DNA from: Planctomycetaceae bacterium
GTDB lineage: Bacteria > Planctomycetota > Planctomycetia > Pirellulales > UBA1268
Assembly (NCBI GenBank): GCA_947459185.1
Contig: CANHCU010000017.1
Coordinates: 1-44,831, forward strand
Reading direction: 5' to 3'
DNA length: 44,831 bases
The position numbers were made by a program, and so were the translations under genes. This document shows, piece by piece, positions 8,248 to 17,365 of the stretch; positions within the stretch are counted from its first letter, which is position 1, and every line of letters starts with the position of its first letter. The notes beneath the pieces were generated by a model. It was not told the DNA's origin and searched no databases. It was given only the letters and a program-made list of their open reading frames with translations.

Positions 8248-9465
8248 CTATCCCCGCGGCCGCACGTGCCCTTGCACCCGCGACGGCAGGCCGAGGATCC
8301 GCAGGAATCCCTCGGCGTCGGTCTGGTCGTAGGAGGAGCCGCCCCCCTCCATCGACGCGATCGCCGCATCGTAGAGGCTCTGGCTGCTCTCGCGACTCTT
8401 CACCAGAATGTTGCCCTTGTAGAGATTCAGCTCCACGGTGCCCGTGACCGGCTTTTGTGCCTCGCGGATGAACGCCATCAGGGCGTCCATCTTCGCGACG
8501 TACCAGAAGCCGTAATAAACCATCTCGGCCACCTCGGGCGAGAGCCGGTCGCGGAGGTGGACGAGGTCGCGGTCGAGCGTCATCTGCTCGACGAGCCGAT
8601 GGGCCTCGTAGAGCAGCGTCATGCCCGGCGCCTCATAGACGCCGCGGCTCTTCATGCCGACGAGCCGGTTCTCCACGATGTCGGTCCGCCCGATGCCGTG
8701 GCGGCCGCCGATCTCGTTGAGCGCGAGCACCATCTCGTGGGATTTGAGGGCCCGACCGTTCACCCGCACCGGCACGCCCGACTCGAAGTCGAGCCGCACG
8801 GTCTCAGCCGTGTCGGGAGCAGCCTGCGGCGACACGGTCATGCCGAAGTCGACGAGGCCGAAGCCGTCGGTGGTGAGTTCCTCGAGCAGGCCGGCCTCGT
8901 AGCTCGTGTGCAGGCAGTTCTCGTCGGAGCTGTAGGGCTTCCCCTTCGACGCCTTCACGGGGATGTTCTTCTCCTCGCAGAACTCGATCAGCTCCTTGCG
9001 GCCGGGGAAGCGTGCCCGGAACTCCGCAATCCGCCACGGGGCGAGCACCTGAATCGTCGGGTCGAGCGCCTCTGCGGCGAGCTGGAACCGGCACTGGTCA
9101 TTGCCTTTGCCGGTGGCGCCGTGGGCGTAGACGGTGGCCCCCTCAGCGTGCGCGATCTCGACGCAGACCTTGCTGATCAGCGGCCGGGCGATCGAGGTGC
9201 CGAGCAGATACGTGCCCTCGTAGCGGGCCTGCCACTGCATCACCGGGAAGGCGAAGTCGCGGCAGAGTTCCTCACGCACGTCCACGATCATCGCCTTGGA
9301 CGCGCCGCAGGTCCGCGCCTTGGCGAGCGTCGCCTCGCGGTCTTCGCAGGGCTGCCCCAGATCGACGTAGACCGCGATCACTTCGTAGCCCTGCTCGATG
9401 AGCCAGCCGAGGATCACCGAGGTGTCGAGACCACCCGAATACGCCAGCACGCACTTCTTCTTCAT
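8248..9465 (-). CDS. argG: Argininosuccinate synthase
   Basis: ArgG joins citrulline and aspartate with ATP to give argininosuccinate, the penultimate step of arginine synthesis, in the cytoplasm. The 405-residue product begins with VLAYSGGLDTSV (the N-type ATP pyrophosphatase P-loop, residues about 7-17) and has YVDLGQP, HGATGKGNDQCRF and KSRGVYEAPG, all typical. Length and motifs match the common bacterial form. The start has AGGAG six bases upstream. The gene lies 29 bp behind pyk on the same strand and is probably cotranscribed with it. I see no ARG box or attenuator. Confidence 0.97.
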   Translation of the reverse strand: MKKKCVLAYSGGLDTSVILGWLIEQGYEVIAVYVDLGQPCEDREATLAKARTCGASKAMIVDVREELCRDFAFPVMQWQARYEGTYLLGTSIARPLISKVCVEIAHAEGATVYAHGATGKGNDQCRFQLAAEALDPTIQVLAPWRIAEFRARFPGRKELIEFCEEKNIPVKASKGKPYSSDENCLHTSYEAGLLEELTTDGFGLVDFGMTVSPQAAPDTAETVRLDFESGVPVRVNGRALKSHEMVLALNEIGGRHGIGRTDIVENRLVGMKSRGVYEAPGMTLLYEAHRLVEQMTLDRDLVHLRDRLSPEVAEMVYYGFWYVAKMDALMAFIREAQKPVTGTVELNLYKGNILVKSRESSQSLYDAAIASMEGGGSSYDQTDAEGFLRILGLPSRVQGHVRPRG

Positions 9466-9494
9466 CGTCTTCTCCTGTTAACTCTTTTGATTGT

Positions 9495-10997
9495 TCACAC
9501 TTCGTGGACGAGGGCCATATTGTGTCCGCCGGTGCCGAATCCGTGTCCCGCCACCAGCACAATTCGGTCGCCATGCTGAAGCCGCCCCTCGCGGCGCCCC
9601 CAGCCGCTGACATGCTCGAGCAGTCGATTGATGTCGCCCCCCTCGGCAGCAGCCAGCGGCGTAACGCCCCAATAGAGCGACATCTGCCGAAGGGTGGCGG
9701 GATCGTCGCTGACGCCGACCGTCGGCACGGCCCCGCGGCGTTTCGAGCGGGCGATCGCGGTCACGCCGCTCTTGCTGGCCACCACCACGAGTTTGGCGTT
9801 GAGTTCGGCAGCGATGCGGCTTGCGCCATCGACCACGGCCTGCGTGATCGGGTGGAGGCCATCGACGAGAAACTCCGGCGCCGGCAGGAACTCGCCGGCC
9901 GAAACCATCCCTCGGGTCCGGCCCAGGGCGTCTTCCAGAAACTGCTTGCGGTCCTGCAGATACTGCTTCTCCGTGGCGCTGGCAATCCGCCGCATCATCT
10001 CCACCACGAGCCGCGGATGCTCGCCGATCGCCGTCTCGCCGGAGAGCATGCAGGCGTCGGCGCCGTCGAGGATCGCGTTGGCCACGTCGGTCGTCTCAGC
10101 CCGCGTGGGCCGCCGGGAGTGCTGCATGCTGTCGAGCATCTGCGTGGCGACGATCACCGGCTTCTGATACCGCTGGCAGGCGCGGATGATCTGCTTCTGC
10201 ATCATCGGCATGCTGGCCACGTCGATCTCCACGCCCAAGTCGCCGCGGGCCACCATTACCGCATCGGCCGCCTCCACGATCGAATCGAGGTTGTCGATCG
10301 CCTCCCGCTTCTCGATCTTGGCGACGACACGGGCCTTCGAGCCGCGGGTCCGCAGCAGTTCCCTGAGCAGCTTCACCTCCACGGCGCTTCGCACGAATGA
10401 CAGGCTCACGAAGTCGGCCCCGGCGGCTGCGGCCCATTCGGCATGCTGCCAGTCGGCGGCGCTCATCGCGGCCACCGAAAGCTTCACGCCCGGCAGGTTG
10501 ACGCCCTGGCGGCTGCGGATCAGGCCGCCCTGCACGACGCGGCAGCGGGCTTCGTTGGGCGAACGCTCCTCCACCACGAGGCTGATCGTGCCGTCGGCGA
10601 GCATCACCGCATCGCCAACGGCCAGTTCGTCGATCAGCCGTTCGTAGGTGGTCGTGAACTCATCAGGCTTCCCGCTTTCGGTGCCACGGATGAATTTGAA
10701 CACCGCCCCTTCAACGCACTCGATGGCACCGCCGGAGATCTCGCCGAGTCTGATCTTGGGGCCGGCAAGGTCCACGAGGACACCGATCGGCCTGCCAGCG
10801 GCCTCCGCCACCCGCCGCACCCGGTCGAGCGTCTCCTTATGTTCCTCCATCGAACCATGGGCCATGTTGAGCCGGAACACGTCCACGCCGGCATCAACAA
10901 GACCGCGGAGGCCGGCCTCGTCGCGACAGGCGGGGCCGATCGTGGCGACGATCTTAGTGCGGACAATCGCGGCGGGAGTCGGCGTGGCGAACGACAT
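9495..10997 (-). CDS. pyk: Pyruvate kinase
   Basis: Pyruvate kinase transfers phosphate from phosphoenolpyruvate to ADP, the last step of glycolysis. The 500-residue protein has RTKIVATIGPACRDE at the N-terminus, FRLNMAHGS with substrate-contacting Arg42, LVDLAGPKIRLG, the core VVAKIEKREAIDNLD, VMVARGDLGVEI for Mg and phosphate, and ACMLSGETAIGEHP. The C-terminal domain ends in HNMALVHEV. The ATG at 10997 is preceded by GAGGA nine bases upstream; a longer in-frame start at 11054 would add a Pro/Arg-rich tail unlike the family. It is the first gene of a probable pyk-argG operon and is divergent from the SDR gene, with about 85 bp between the starts. Confidence 0.97.
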   Translation of the reverse strand: MSFATPTPAAIVRTKIVATIGPACRDEAGLRGLVDAGVDVFRLNMAHGSMEEHKETLDRVRRVAEAAGRPIGVLVDLAGPKIRLGEISGGAIECVEGAVFKFIRGTESGKPDEFTTTYERLIDELAVGDAVMLADGTISLVVEERSPNEARCRVVQGGLIRSRQGVNLPGVKLSVAAMSAADWQHAEWAAAAGADFVSLSFVRSAVEVKLLRELLRTRGSKARVVAKIEKREAIDNLDSIVEAADAVMVARGDLGVEIDVASMPMMQKQIIRACQRYQKPVIVATQMLDSMQHSRRPTRAETTDVANAILDGADACMLSGETAIGEHPRLVVEMMRRIASATEKQYLQDRKQFLEDALGRTRGMVSAGEFLPAPEFLVDGLHPITQAVVDGASRIAAELNAKLVVVASKSGVTAIARSKRRGAVPTVGVSDDPATLRQMSLYWGVTPLAAAEGGDINRLLEHVSGWGRREGRLQHGDRIVLVAGHGFGTGGHNMALVHEV

Positions 10998-11070
10998 GGC
11001 TGGGCGTCCTCGAGGTGGGTAGGGCGGACGGGACGGGTCAGCAGAATACTGCAAGCGGCATAGTTTGCGT

Positions 11071-11076
11071 TAGACT
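11071..11076 (+). promoter_or_regulatory. Candidate -10 box of the SDR gene (possible leaderless mRNA)
   Basis: TAGACT lies seven bases before the ATG at 11084. Transcription starts about seven bases after a -10 hexamer, which would place the first transcribed base at or next to the start codon. No ribosome binding site precedes this ATG. The -35 region is not recognisable. Confidence 0.4.
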
Positions 11077-11083
11077 CCGCCCA

Positions 11084-11935
11084 ATGACGACCCGAACGAC
11101 GAACCCGACGTGGCATGACAGACGAGTGATCGTAGCTGGCGGCACGGCCGGCTTCGGCCTCGTGTTGGCCCGGCATCTTGATGCTGCCGGAGCCCGCGTG
11201 CTGATCGTGGGCCGATCGAGCGAGGGCGTGCGGCAGGGCCTCGCCGCCTGCAGGGCCGACAGCCGAATACGGGGCATCACGGCTGATCTGGCCCGGCCCG
11301 GCGAAGGGGGCCGCGTGGCCGGCGAATCGCTACGGATTCTGGGCGGCATCGATGATCTTTTTTTCTGCGTGGGACGGTCGGGCAGGGGAGAGATCCTGAA
11401 GACAGACGCGGCGCAACTCCGCGAGTATTTTGATGCCAATGTCTCGTCGGCCGTCGAAATCACGCAGGCCGTTGCCGACGACGTGGCGGCAGCCCGTGGC
11501 CACATGGTCTATATCGGCAGCCTCGCGGGCAAACTCGTCACGCCGTTCATGGGTCCCTATTGCGTGGCGAAGTCGGCACTGGCGGCCTACGTGGACGCGG
11601 TGCGACTGGAGATGGCTCCGCGTGGCGGCCATGTGCTGCTGGTCTCGCCGGGGCCGATCCGGCGTGACGAGGCCGATCCCCGCGCTGCCGAAGCGGCCGA
11701 CCGCTACGCCGCCGACGTCACGCGGGCCGGCCTGCCCGCCGAGGCGCTGCGACCAGGCGGCACACAGGCCATCAGGCAGCTCGACCCCGACCGGCTGGCG
11801 GAACAGGTGCTGACTGCATGCGCCCGTCGACGGAGCGAACTGGTCGTGCCGCGGAAGGCCAGCCTGCTGGCGGGCCTCATCGAATGGTTTCCCGAATGGG
11901 GCCGCCGAATCCTGGCCCGGGCGGTCCGACGATGA
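11084..11935 (+). CDS. Short-chain dehydrogenase/reductase
   Basis: A 283-residue oxidoreductase of the classical SDR type. It has a cofactor motif VIVAGGTAGFG near residue 15 (TGxxxGxG-like), an NAD(P)-fold, DANVSS (the Asn that positions the active site), a Ser in MVYIGSLAGK, and YCVAKSALAAY with the catalytic Tyr and Lys. The substrate is not evident. The start ATG was chosen because homology begins there and a -10-like TAGACT sits seven bases before it; a longer frame upstream lacks support. Its TGA overlaps the ATG of the next gene (ATGA), so the two are translationally coupled and probably share a role. Confidence 0.85.
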   Translation: MTTRTTNPTWHDRRVIVAGGTAGFGLVLARHLDAAGARVLIVGRSSEGVRQGLAACRADSRIRGITADLARPGEGGRVAGESLRILGGIDDLFFCVGRSGRGEILKTDAAQLREYFDANVSSAVEITQAVADDVAAARGHMVYIGSLAGKLVTPFMGPYCVAKSALAAYVDAVRLEMAPRGGHVLLVSPGPIRRDEADPRAAEAADRYAADVTRAGLPAEALRPGGTQAIRQLDPDRLAEQVLTACARRRSELVVPRKASLLAGLIEWFPEWGRRILARAVRR

Positions 11936-12420
11936 CACACGCCGACACGCCGTGGTCTTGCCCCGACCAGATCGCACACGCGCAGATGCTGCTCGACTCA
12001 TTCGCGCGGCTTCTCGGCCGCGACCTGATTCCGCGCGATACTTCTCCGGCCGAGCAGGCCCGGCGGCTCTTCGAATCGCCGTTCGTCGTGGTCTCGCACG
12101 GCACCGAAGCCGACCCAGTCCTCAATTACGGCAATGCCACGGCTCTCGCGCTCTGGGAGATGGACTGGTCTACGTTCGTGCAAACGCCCTCGCGGCTGAC
12201 GGCCGAGCCGATGCATCGCGATGAGCGGGCCCGGCTCCTGGAGCGGACCCGCCGGGATGGCTATGTCGATGACTATGCAGGCATCCGCGTCTCGCAATCG
12301 GGGCGCCGGTTTCAGATCGAGCAGGCGATCGTCTGGAATCTGATCGATGATGCGGGAAATCACCGCGGCCAGGCCGCGACCTTCGACCGCTGGACGCCGC
12401 TGCCGGCCGACGGTGGCTGA
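11932..12420 (+). CDS. MEKHLA domain protein
   Basis: A 162-residue protein that closely resembles the MEKHLA family, a PAS-like fold named after a domain at the C-terminus of plant HD-ZIP III proteins and found as a stand-alone protein in bacteria. Typical features are VVVSHGTEADPVLNYGNATAL, LWEMDWSTFVQTPSRLTAEP, and the closing DDAGNHRGQAATF. No catalytic residues are known for the family, and a small-molecule sensor role is usually assumed. The gene starts with an ATGA overlap with the SDR gene. The pairing suggests a common pathway, which cannot be named. No transmembrane segment or signal peptide is seen, so it should be cytoplasmic. Confidence 0.8.
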   Translation: MTHADTPWSCPDQIAHAQMLLDSFARLLGRDLIPRDTSPAEQARRLFESPFVVVSHGTEADPVLNYGNATALALWEMDWSTFVQTPSRLTAEPMHRDERARLLERTRRDGYVDDYAGIRVSQSGRRFQIEQAIVWNLIDDAGNHRGQAATFDRWTPLPADGG

Positions 12421-12543
12421 GCAATCATTTCACACTTCCGTGGACGGTTCCGCCGGGTCGGAGCTTCTTGCCCACGTTGTTCAGATGGTGTATCACTATC
12501 ACGATCGTTTGACTGTTAGACGGTATTTGCTGGAGCATGCACC

Positions 12544-13485
12544 ATGCGGGTCCGCGGTGGCTTCACTCTCGTCGAACTGCTCGTGGTCATCGCCATCATC
12601 GGCACGCTCGTCGGGCTTCTCCTCCCCGCCGTCCAGGCCGCCCGCGAGACGGCGCGGCGGTCGAACTGCCAAAACAACTTCCGCCAGGTGGGACTGGCCT
12701 ACCTAAACGACGCCCAAGCGCGACGAGATACGCTCGCGCCGCGGATGGTCTCCGATCAGGCCAAGTCCGCCGGCTGGGGTATCTTCCTGCTTCCGTTCCT
12801 TGAATCGCACGACCTATTCAAAAAGTACAGTTTCTCAGCGCCGTTTTTCTACTCCCAGCCGGCATACGGAATCGACAACCAGAGCGTGACGAACACGCGG
12901 ATAGCGACGTTTCTCTGTGCCTCTGCACCGCAGCGGACCGATCCCTATTCCTACACGTTTTCCTATCCCGGCTATCCGTCGATGGCTTGGCAGGCGTTCC
13001 CCGCAGACCTCACGCCGCTGGCGAGTGTCGATACGAATCTCGCGACCTATCTCGGCCTGACGATCACGGGAGACCAGCTCAAAGCCGCGCTGGACAGCGA
13101 CACGCGGACGCCGTTTGCGAAGCTCATTGATGGCACGTCAAAAACGGCGCTGCTGGTCGAGGCGGCTGGCAAGAACGACCTCTGGCGGGCAGGCAATCGA
13201 ACGGGGCAGCAACTAAGTGGTTTTTTCGCCGGCCAGGGCGGCTGGAACGACTCCACCAGCGGCGGATCGGTGCTGTGGGGCAGCTCGTCCGACGGCGCGA
13301 CAGGGCCCGGCGCCTGTGGCATCAACTGCTCCAACGACTACGGGCTCTACGCCTTTCATCCAGCCGGTGCCAACGTGGTGCTGGCCGACGGTTCCGTGCG
13401 GTTTCTCGCCGCCGCGACCGACATCCGCGGACTGGTGTCGCTCGTGACTCGCAGCGGCGGCGAGACCACCACCACCGACAATTGA
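12544..13485 (+). CDS. DUF1559 type II secretion-like pseudopilin
   Basis: A 313-residue planctomycete pseudopilin. The N-terminus carries a prepilin signal with [15 protein letters not shown]: cleavage after the Gly, Glu at +5, then a hydrophobic helix. The body is a DUF1559 domain, and the C-terminus has the diagnostic H-X9-DG motif ([13 protein letters not shown]). Planctomycetes encode dozens of these; they are thought to be processed by a prepilin peptidase and to form pilus-like or secretion structures, but the individual roles are not known. A small lipoprotein gene follows after 7 bp and is probably cotranscribed, a pairing often seen in this phylum. Confidence 0.92.
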   Translation: MRVRGGFTLVELLVVIAIIGTLVGLLLPAVQAARETARRSNCQNNFRQVGLAYLNDAQARRDTLAPRMVSDQAKSAGWGIFLLPFLESHDLFKKYSFSAPFFYSQPAYGIDNQSVTNTRIATFLCASAPQRTDPYSYTFSYPGYPSMAWQAFPADLTPLASVDTNLATYLGLTITGDQLKAALDSDTRTPFAKLIDGTSKTALLVEAAGKNDLWRAGNRTGQQLSGFFAGQGGWNDSTSGGSVLWGSSSDGATGPGACGINCSNDYGLYAFHPAGANVVLADGSVRFLAAATDIRGLVSLVTRSGGETTTTDN

Positions 13486-13492
13486 GCCTGCC

Positions 13493-13969
13493 ATGAGCCC
13501 AACGCTGTGGGACCGTGGGACTGGCCGGGCTGCTCGGATCAGTGCTCGTGCCGTGCCCTGGTGCATGCTGGTGGCGGTGCTCGGCTGCGGCGGCCAGTCG
13601 AAGGCCACGTTCAAGCTTCGCGGCACGGTCCTCGACGCTCAGCGGAGGCCGGCGGCGGGAGCGATCGTGATCCTCCAGCCCGTGGCGGCCGATGCCGATG
13701 ACGCGGCGCGGCCGACCGCGACGGTTGCCGAGGACGGCAGCTATCGGCTGACGACCTTCATCACCGAGGACGGCGCCCCAGAAGGTGACTACGCCGTCAC
13801 GGTCATCTGGCCAGCCTCACGAAGGACCCCCTTCGACCCCCCGGGCGGCGACAGGCTCGGCGGGGCCATGGCCCGCGTTGGGCCCGCATCGCCCCGTATC
13901 CGCGTGACCCAAGAGCCCAACCAGTCGGCACCCGAAATCGTACTGCCGCCTGAAAAGAAATCTCGCTGA
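13493..13969 (+). CDS. Small lipoprotein with carboxypeptidase-regulatory-like fold
   Basis: A 158-residue protein with an N-terminal hydrophobic segment ending in VAVLGCGG, a lipobox-like sequence whose Cys is the probable lipidation site. The mature part begins with FKLRGTVLDAQRRPAAGAIV, followed by DGSYRLTTF and EGDYAVTVIWP, the beta-sandwich pattern of carboxypeptidase regulatory-like domains. It lies 7 bp behind a DUF1559 pseudopilin gene, and such pairs are common in planctomycetes. Its function is unknown; a role as an outer-surface partner of the pseudopilin is an inference. Confidence 0.75.
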   Translation: MSPTLWDRGTGRAARISARAVPWCMLVAVLGCGGQSKATFKLRGTVLDAQRRPAAGAIVILQPVAADADDAARPTATVAEDGSYRLTTFITEDGAPEGDYAVTVIWPASRRTPFDPPGGDRLGGAMARVGPASPRIRVTQEPNQSAPEIVLPPEKKSR

Positions 13970-14018
13970 TACAATCGTCCTCATCTGATTGACCAGTGTT
14001 TGATTGAAAGTCTGGCAA
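13970..14018 (+). promoter_or_regulatory. Candidate promoter and operator of the ArsR-type gene
   Basis: TACAAT at 13970-13975 is a good -10 box. Just downstream, TGATTGA occurs twice, at 13986-13992 and 14001-14007, 15 bp apart. TTGACCAG at 13989-13996 and CTGGCAA at 14012-14018 form an imperfect inverted repeat across the second copy. ArsR-type repressors bind imperfect inverted repeats near their own promoters, so self-regulation is plausible. The operator is inferred from position only. Confidence 0.4.
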
Positions 14019-14023
14019 CTCCC

Positions 14024-14371
14024 ATGCGATCCGATCCACTGAAGCCCACCAGTTGTGCCCGCATGCTCGCCGCTCTTGCAGCACCGGAACGGCTGCGGAT
14101 TGTCCGTGAACTGCAGGCTGGAAAACGCAGTGTCTCCGAACTCACCGAGGCTCTGGCCGTTCCGATGGTCAACGTCTCGCATCATCTGCGTGTCCTCCGA
14201 CACGCAGGCATCGTCAGCGGCCGGAAACAAGGAAGGTTCGTGCACTACACCCTCCGACAGTCGATGATCGCAACTCCCGTTGGCAAGGATGGCCGACAGG
14301 TGCTTGATTTAGGGTGCTGCCAGCTCCAACTGCCGCGCCGTGGGTTGGTTTCCCTGTCAAAGCCGACGTGA
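14024..14371 (+). CDS. ArsR/SmtB-family transcriptional regulator
   Basis: A 115-residue winged-helix regulator. It has the ArsR helix-turn-helix (MLAALAAPERLRIVRELQAG, then SVSELTEALAVPMVNVSHHLRVL) and the wing GIVSGRKQGRFVHYTL. The classical metal-site ELCVCDL is absent from the recognition region, but the tail carries LDLGCCQLQLP, a Cys pair that could sense metal or redox state. I believe similar Cys-Cys tails occur in planctomycete relatives, but I cannot check. The ATG at 14024 was preferred; a TTG at 14000 in frame would add eight residues. The gene stands alone between the lipoprotein and xylA. Confidence 0.85.
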   Translation: MRSDPLKPTSCARMLAALAAPERLRIVRELQAGKRSVSELTEALAVPMVNVSHHLRVLRHAGIVSGRKQGRFVHYTLRQSMIATPVGKDGRQVLDLGCCQLQLPRRGLVSLSKPT

Positions 14372-14439
14372 CGGCCGGTCGCTCTGGCTGCCAAGCACCG
14401 CCGCCGAAACCAGCCCCGGGGCCCTATCCCGTGATGCGG

Positions 14440-14469
14440 GCGACAAATGCGGGCGGTCCAGATATAGTT
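14440..14469 (+). promoter_or_regulatory. Candidate xylA promoter
   Basis: GCGACA at 14440-14445 (four of six matches to the -35 box), an 18-bp spacer, and TATAGT at 14464-14469 (five of six matches to the -10 box). The expected leader to the ATG at 14537 is about 60 nt. Confidence 0.45.
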
Positions 14470-14536
14470 GCCGACCGAACGCCGCGGCCGAGGCCGCAGG
14501 CACTTTCTAGGCGTTTTCTCGCAGGAGATCCTTTCG

Positions 14537-15871
14537 ATGGCAGCCGCACACAGCACTGGTTCCGAGGCGTTTCCCGGCATCCCCAAGATTCGCTACGAGG
14601 GCCCCGCCACGAAGAACATGCTGGCGTTTCGTCACTACGATCCCGATGCCCTCGTCGAGGGAAAGACGATGCGCGATCACCTGCGGTTCGCCGTCTCCTA
14701 CTGGCACACGTTCCGCGGCACGGGGAGCGACCCCTTCGGCGCGCCGACCATGATCCGCCCCTGGGAAAAGGGGGGCGACACGCTCGAGGCGGCGATCTCC
14801 CGCGTGGCGGTGGCGTTTGAGTTCATGCAGAAGCTGGGGGTCGATTTCTACTGCTTCCACGACCGCGACGTGGCCCCCGAGGGCAAGACGCTCGCCGAAT
14901 CGCACAAGCACCTCGACGCCGTGGCCGCGGCGCTCAAGGCACACCAGGAACAGACCGGCATCAAGCTTCTCTGGGGCACCGCCAATCTCTTCTCAAACCC
15001 GCGGTACGTGCATGGCGCCGCCACCAGTTGCAACGCCGAAGTCTTCGCCTACGCCGCCGCGCAGGTGAAGAAGGCGATGGAGGTCACCCACTCGCTGGGT
15101 GGCGCGGGGTATACGTTCTGGGGCGGCCGCGAGGGCTACCAGTGCCTCTGGAACACCGACATGAAGAGGGAGGTCGACCACTTGGCCCGCTTCATGCACA
15201 TGGCCGTGGACTACGCCAAGGAGATCGGCTTCACCGGTCAGTTCTACTTCGAGCCCAAGCCCCGCGAGCCCACCAAGCATCAGTACGACTTCGACTGCGC
15301 CACCTGCATCAACTTCCTGCGGGCCTACGGCCTGGAGAAGCACGTGAAGATGAACATCGAGACCAACCACGCCACGCTCGCCGGCCACGAGATGCAGCAT
15401 GAGCTCGAGTATGCCGGCATGCAGGGGTATCTCGGCTCGATCGATGCCAACACCGGCGACACGCTGGTGGGCTGGGACACCGACCAGTTCCCGACCAACA
15501 TCTACCTCACCACGCAGATCATGTATTCGATCCTGAAGTACGGCGGTCTGGCCCCTGGCGGCGTGAACTTCGACGCCAAGGTTCGCCGCGAGAGCTTCGA
15601 GCCCGTGGATCTGTTCCATGCCCACATCGGCGGCATGGACGCCTTTGCCCGCGGCCTGAAGATCGCTGCCGCAATGCGGGCCGACGGCGCGATCCAGAAG
15701 CTCGTCGATGAGCGGTATGCCACCTGGTCGAGCCCGCTCGGCAAGCGGATCGAGGCGGGCAGCGAGAGCTTCGCGACACTCGAGAAGGAGATGCTCGCCA
15801 AGGGCGAGGCTGCTGCCTGCACGAGCGGCCGTCAGGAACTCTTCGAGAACGTGATCAATACCTACATGTGA
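14537..15871 (+). CDS. xylA: Xylose isomerase
   Basis: XylA interconverts D-xylose and D-xylulose (and glucose with fructose) in the cytoplasm with two divalent metals. The 444-residue length is that of the longer class II enzymes. Visible motifs include [13 protein letters not shown] with catalytic His108 and Asp111, [24 protein letters not shown] with a metal-binding Glu, [13 protein letters not shown], and the GSIDANTGD metal site near residue 300. The start has AGGAG nine bases upstream. No xylulokinase, transporter or repressor is next to it, so xylose use is not organised as an operon here. Confidence 0.97.
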   Translation: MAAAHSTGSEAFPGIPKIRYEGPATKNMLAFRHYDPDALVEGKTMRDHLRFAVSYWHTFRGTGSDPFGAPTMIRPWEKGGDTLEAAISRVAVAFEFMQKLGVDFYCFHDRDVAPEGKTLAESHKHLDAVAAALKAHQEQTGIKLLWGTANLFSNPRYVHGAATSCNAEVFAYAAAQVKKAMEVTHSLGGAGYTFWGGREGYQCLWNTDMKREVDHLARFMHMAVDYAKEIGFTGQFYFEPKPREPTKHQYDFDCATCINFLRAYGLEKHVKMNIETNHATLAGHEMQHELEYAGMQGYLGSIDANTGDTLVGWDTDQFPTNIYLTTQIMYSILKYGGLAPGGVNFDAKVRRESFEPVDLFHAHIGGMDAFARGLKIAAAMRADGAIQKLVDERYATWSSPLGKRIEAGSESFATLEKEMLAKGEAAACTSGRQELFENVINTYM

Positions 15872-15910
15872 TCCAGCACTTGCCTGTGATCCAGCGTCGT
15901 CTGGTCGAGC

Positions 15911-17365
15911 ATGGTCCGACTCTTTCTGCGAACTCTTGTCGCGGTCGTCACCATGATCTCGATGACGGCCGACGGTGTGCCGGCTGAGCCGTCGCCCGGC
16001 CTGGCCACAGCGCCGTGGAAACTCGAGAGCATCGAGCTCCACGATGGACGGCGGCTGGAGGGGCTCATCGTCGAGCCCGCGGCCGCCGGCGGCCCCCGCG
16101 ACCCTTTGGCGCCGATCGGATTCGTACAGATAGTCCAGCCGCCGGGCAGGGCGATGGAGTTGATCACCTGGGCCCCGATCAATGCGACACGGATCGCGGC
16201 GATCGAGCGGCTGCCAGACGCGGATCATGCCCTGCTCGCACGCCGAGTGGACGCGTTTCGCAACCGCCGCGGCAGGCAGCATGCGGCCGAGACGGCGGTG
16301 ACGCTCCTCCGCGACGACGAAGACGGGCCGTGGCGGTATGCCGGCCGCTGGTTCACGATCGACAGCACGGCCGATCCAAGCCTGACGCGAAAGGCCGTGG
16401 TGCTCCTCGAACAGGTCTTCACGGCGCTCGAGGCGCTCGTGCCGCCCGCAGTGCCGGCAGGCGAGGAGGTCGCCCCGCTGCGGGTGACGCTCTGCGGCAC
16501 GGCGAGCGAATACAGGGCGATCCAGGAGAGCCTCGGCATCGAGGCCGAGCATCCGGCGTTTTACCTGCCGGCCCGCGGCCTGCTCGTGGCGGGCAGCGAC
16601 ATGCCGGCGATGATCGAACAGGAGCGGAACGCGGCCGACCGCCTCGCGATCACGGAGCGAGAGATATCTGACCGCGACCGGACGTTCGAGACGGAGGTCC
16701 GCCGGCTGGCCGGTGACCTGGAAAAGCAGGGGATGCCCGCGGGCAAGCGGGCTGAGATCGTGCAACTCGCCCGCAATCGCTGGCAGCGGGAGCGGGATGA
16801 GATGCTCGCCCAGGTGGTGACGGCCCGCCGTGACAACGCGGCCCGCGTCGCCGAGGCCCGCCGGGGCTTCGCGGCCCGGCTCACCCACGAGGCATGGCAT
16901 GCCTATGCCGATCGAAGGCTCGGCGGCAGCGAACGACGGCCACTGCCCCTCTGGCTCGACGAGGGGCTCGCCCAGGTCTTCGAGACGGCGGCGCTTGAGG
17001 CGGGCGAACTGCGGCTCGACGCCCCCGATCCGGTGCGGCTCAAGGCGTTGCAGGAATTGCTGGCGGGGCGTGATGCGCCGCCGCTCGTGGATCTGCTCCG
17101 GGCAGGGCAGGGACAGTTTCTCGTCGGTCATGCCGGCGGACGGAAGGCCAGCCAGGAGAGCTACCTGATGGCGTGGGGTCTGGCATTCCACCTCGCTGTT
17201 CTCGAGCCGGTGCTCGCGCCGACGTCCCTGGCGGCGATCTGCAAACCAGTTGCCGCGGGTGACGAATCGGCCCGCGTGATGGAGTTCGAGCGACTCGTGG
17301 GGATGCCGATCGCGGACTTCGACTCCGCCTGGCGGCGGCGGATGCTGGCGTTGCGGCCCCGCTAG
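15911..17365 (+). CDS. DUF1570-type secreted protein, probable gluzincin peptidase
   Basis: A 484-residue protein with an N-terminal signal (FLRTLVAVVTMISMTADG). The mature N-terminus has SIELHDGRRLEGLIVE, similar to a motif in the hydrolase at 181. The middle is a charged helical stretch. The C-terminal domain has LTHEAWHAY, an HExxH zinc motif (His326, Glu327, His330), followed 20 residues later by LWLDEGLAQ with Glu351 as third ligand, the layout of gluzincin metallopeptidases and of the planctomycete DUF1570 family. It probably acts outside the cytoplasm; the substrate is unknown. Its stop overlaps the 3' end of glnD by 4 bp in convergent orientation. The start has no strong ribosome site. 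Confidence 0.8.
   Translation: MVRLFLRTLVAVVTMISMTADGVPAEPSPGLATAPWKLESIELHDGRRLEGLIVEPAAAGGPRDPLAPIGFVQIVQPPGRAMELITWAPINATRIAAIERLPDADHALLARRVDAFRNRRGRQHAAETAVTLLRDDEDGPWRYAGRWFTIDSTADPSLTRKAVVLLEQVFTALEALVPPAVPAGEEVAPLRVTLCGTASEYRAIQESLGIEAEHPAFYLPARGLLVAGSDMPAMIEQERNAADRLAITEREISDRDRTFETEVRRLAGDLEKQGMPAGKRAEIVQLARNRWQRERDEMLAQVVTARRDNAARVAEARRGFAARLTHEAWHAYADRRLGGSERRPLPLWLDEGLAQVFETAALEAGELRLDAPDPVRLKALQELLAGRDAPPLVDLLRAGQGQFLVGHAGGRKASQESYLMAWGLAFHLAVLEPVLAPTSLAAICKPVAAGDESARVMEFERLVGMPIADFDSAWRRRMLALRPR

Noticed and set aside
8200..9579. Long plus-strand frame opposite argG
   Set aside because: It mirrors the argG codons. ArgG is certain on the minus strand.
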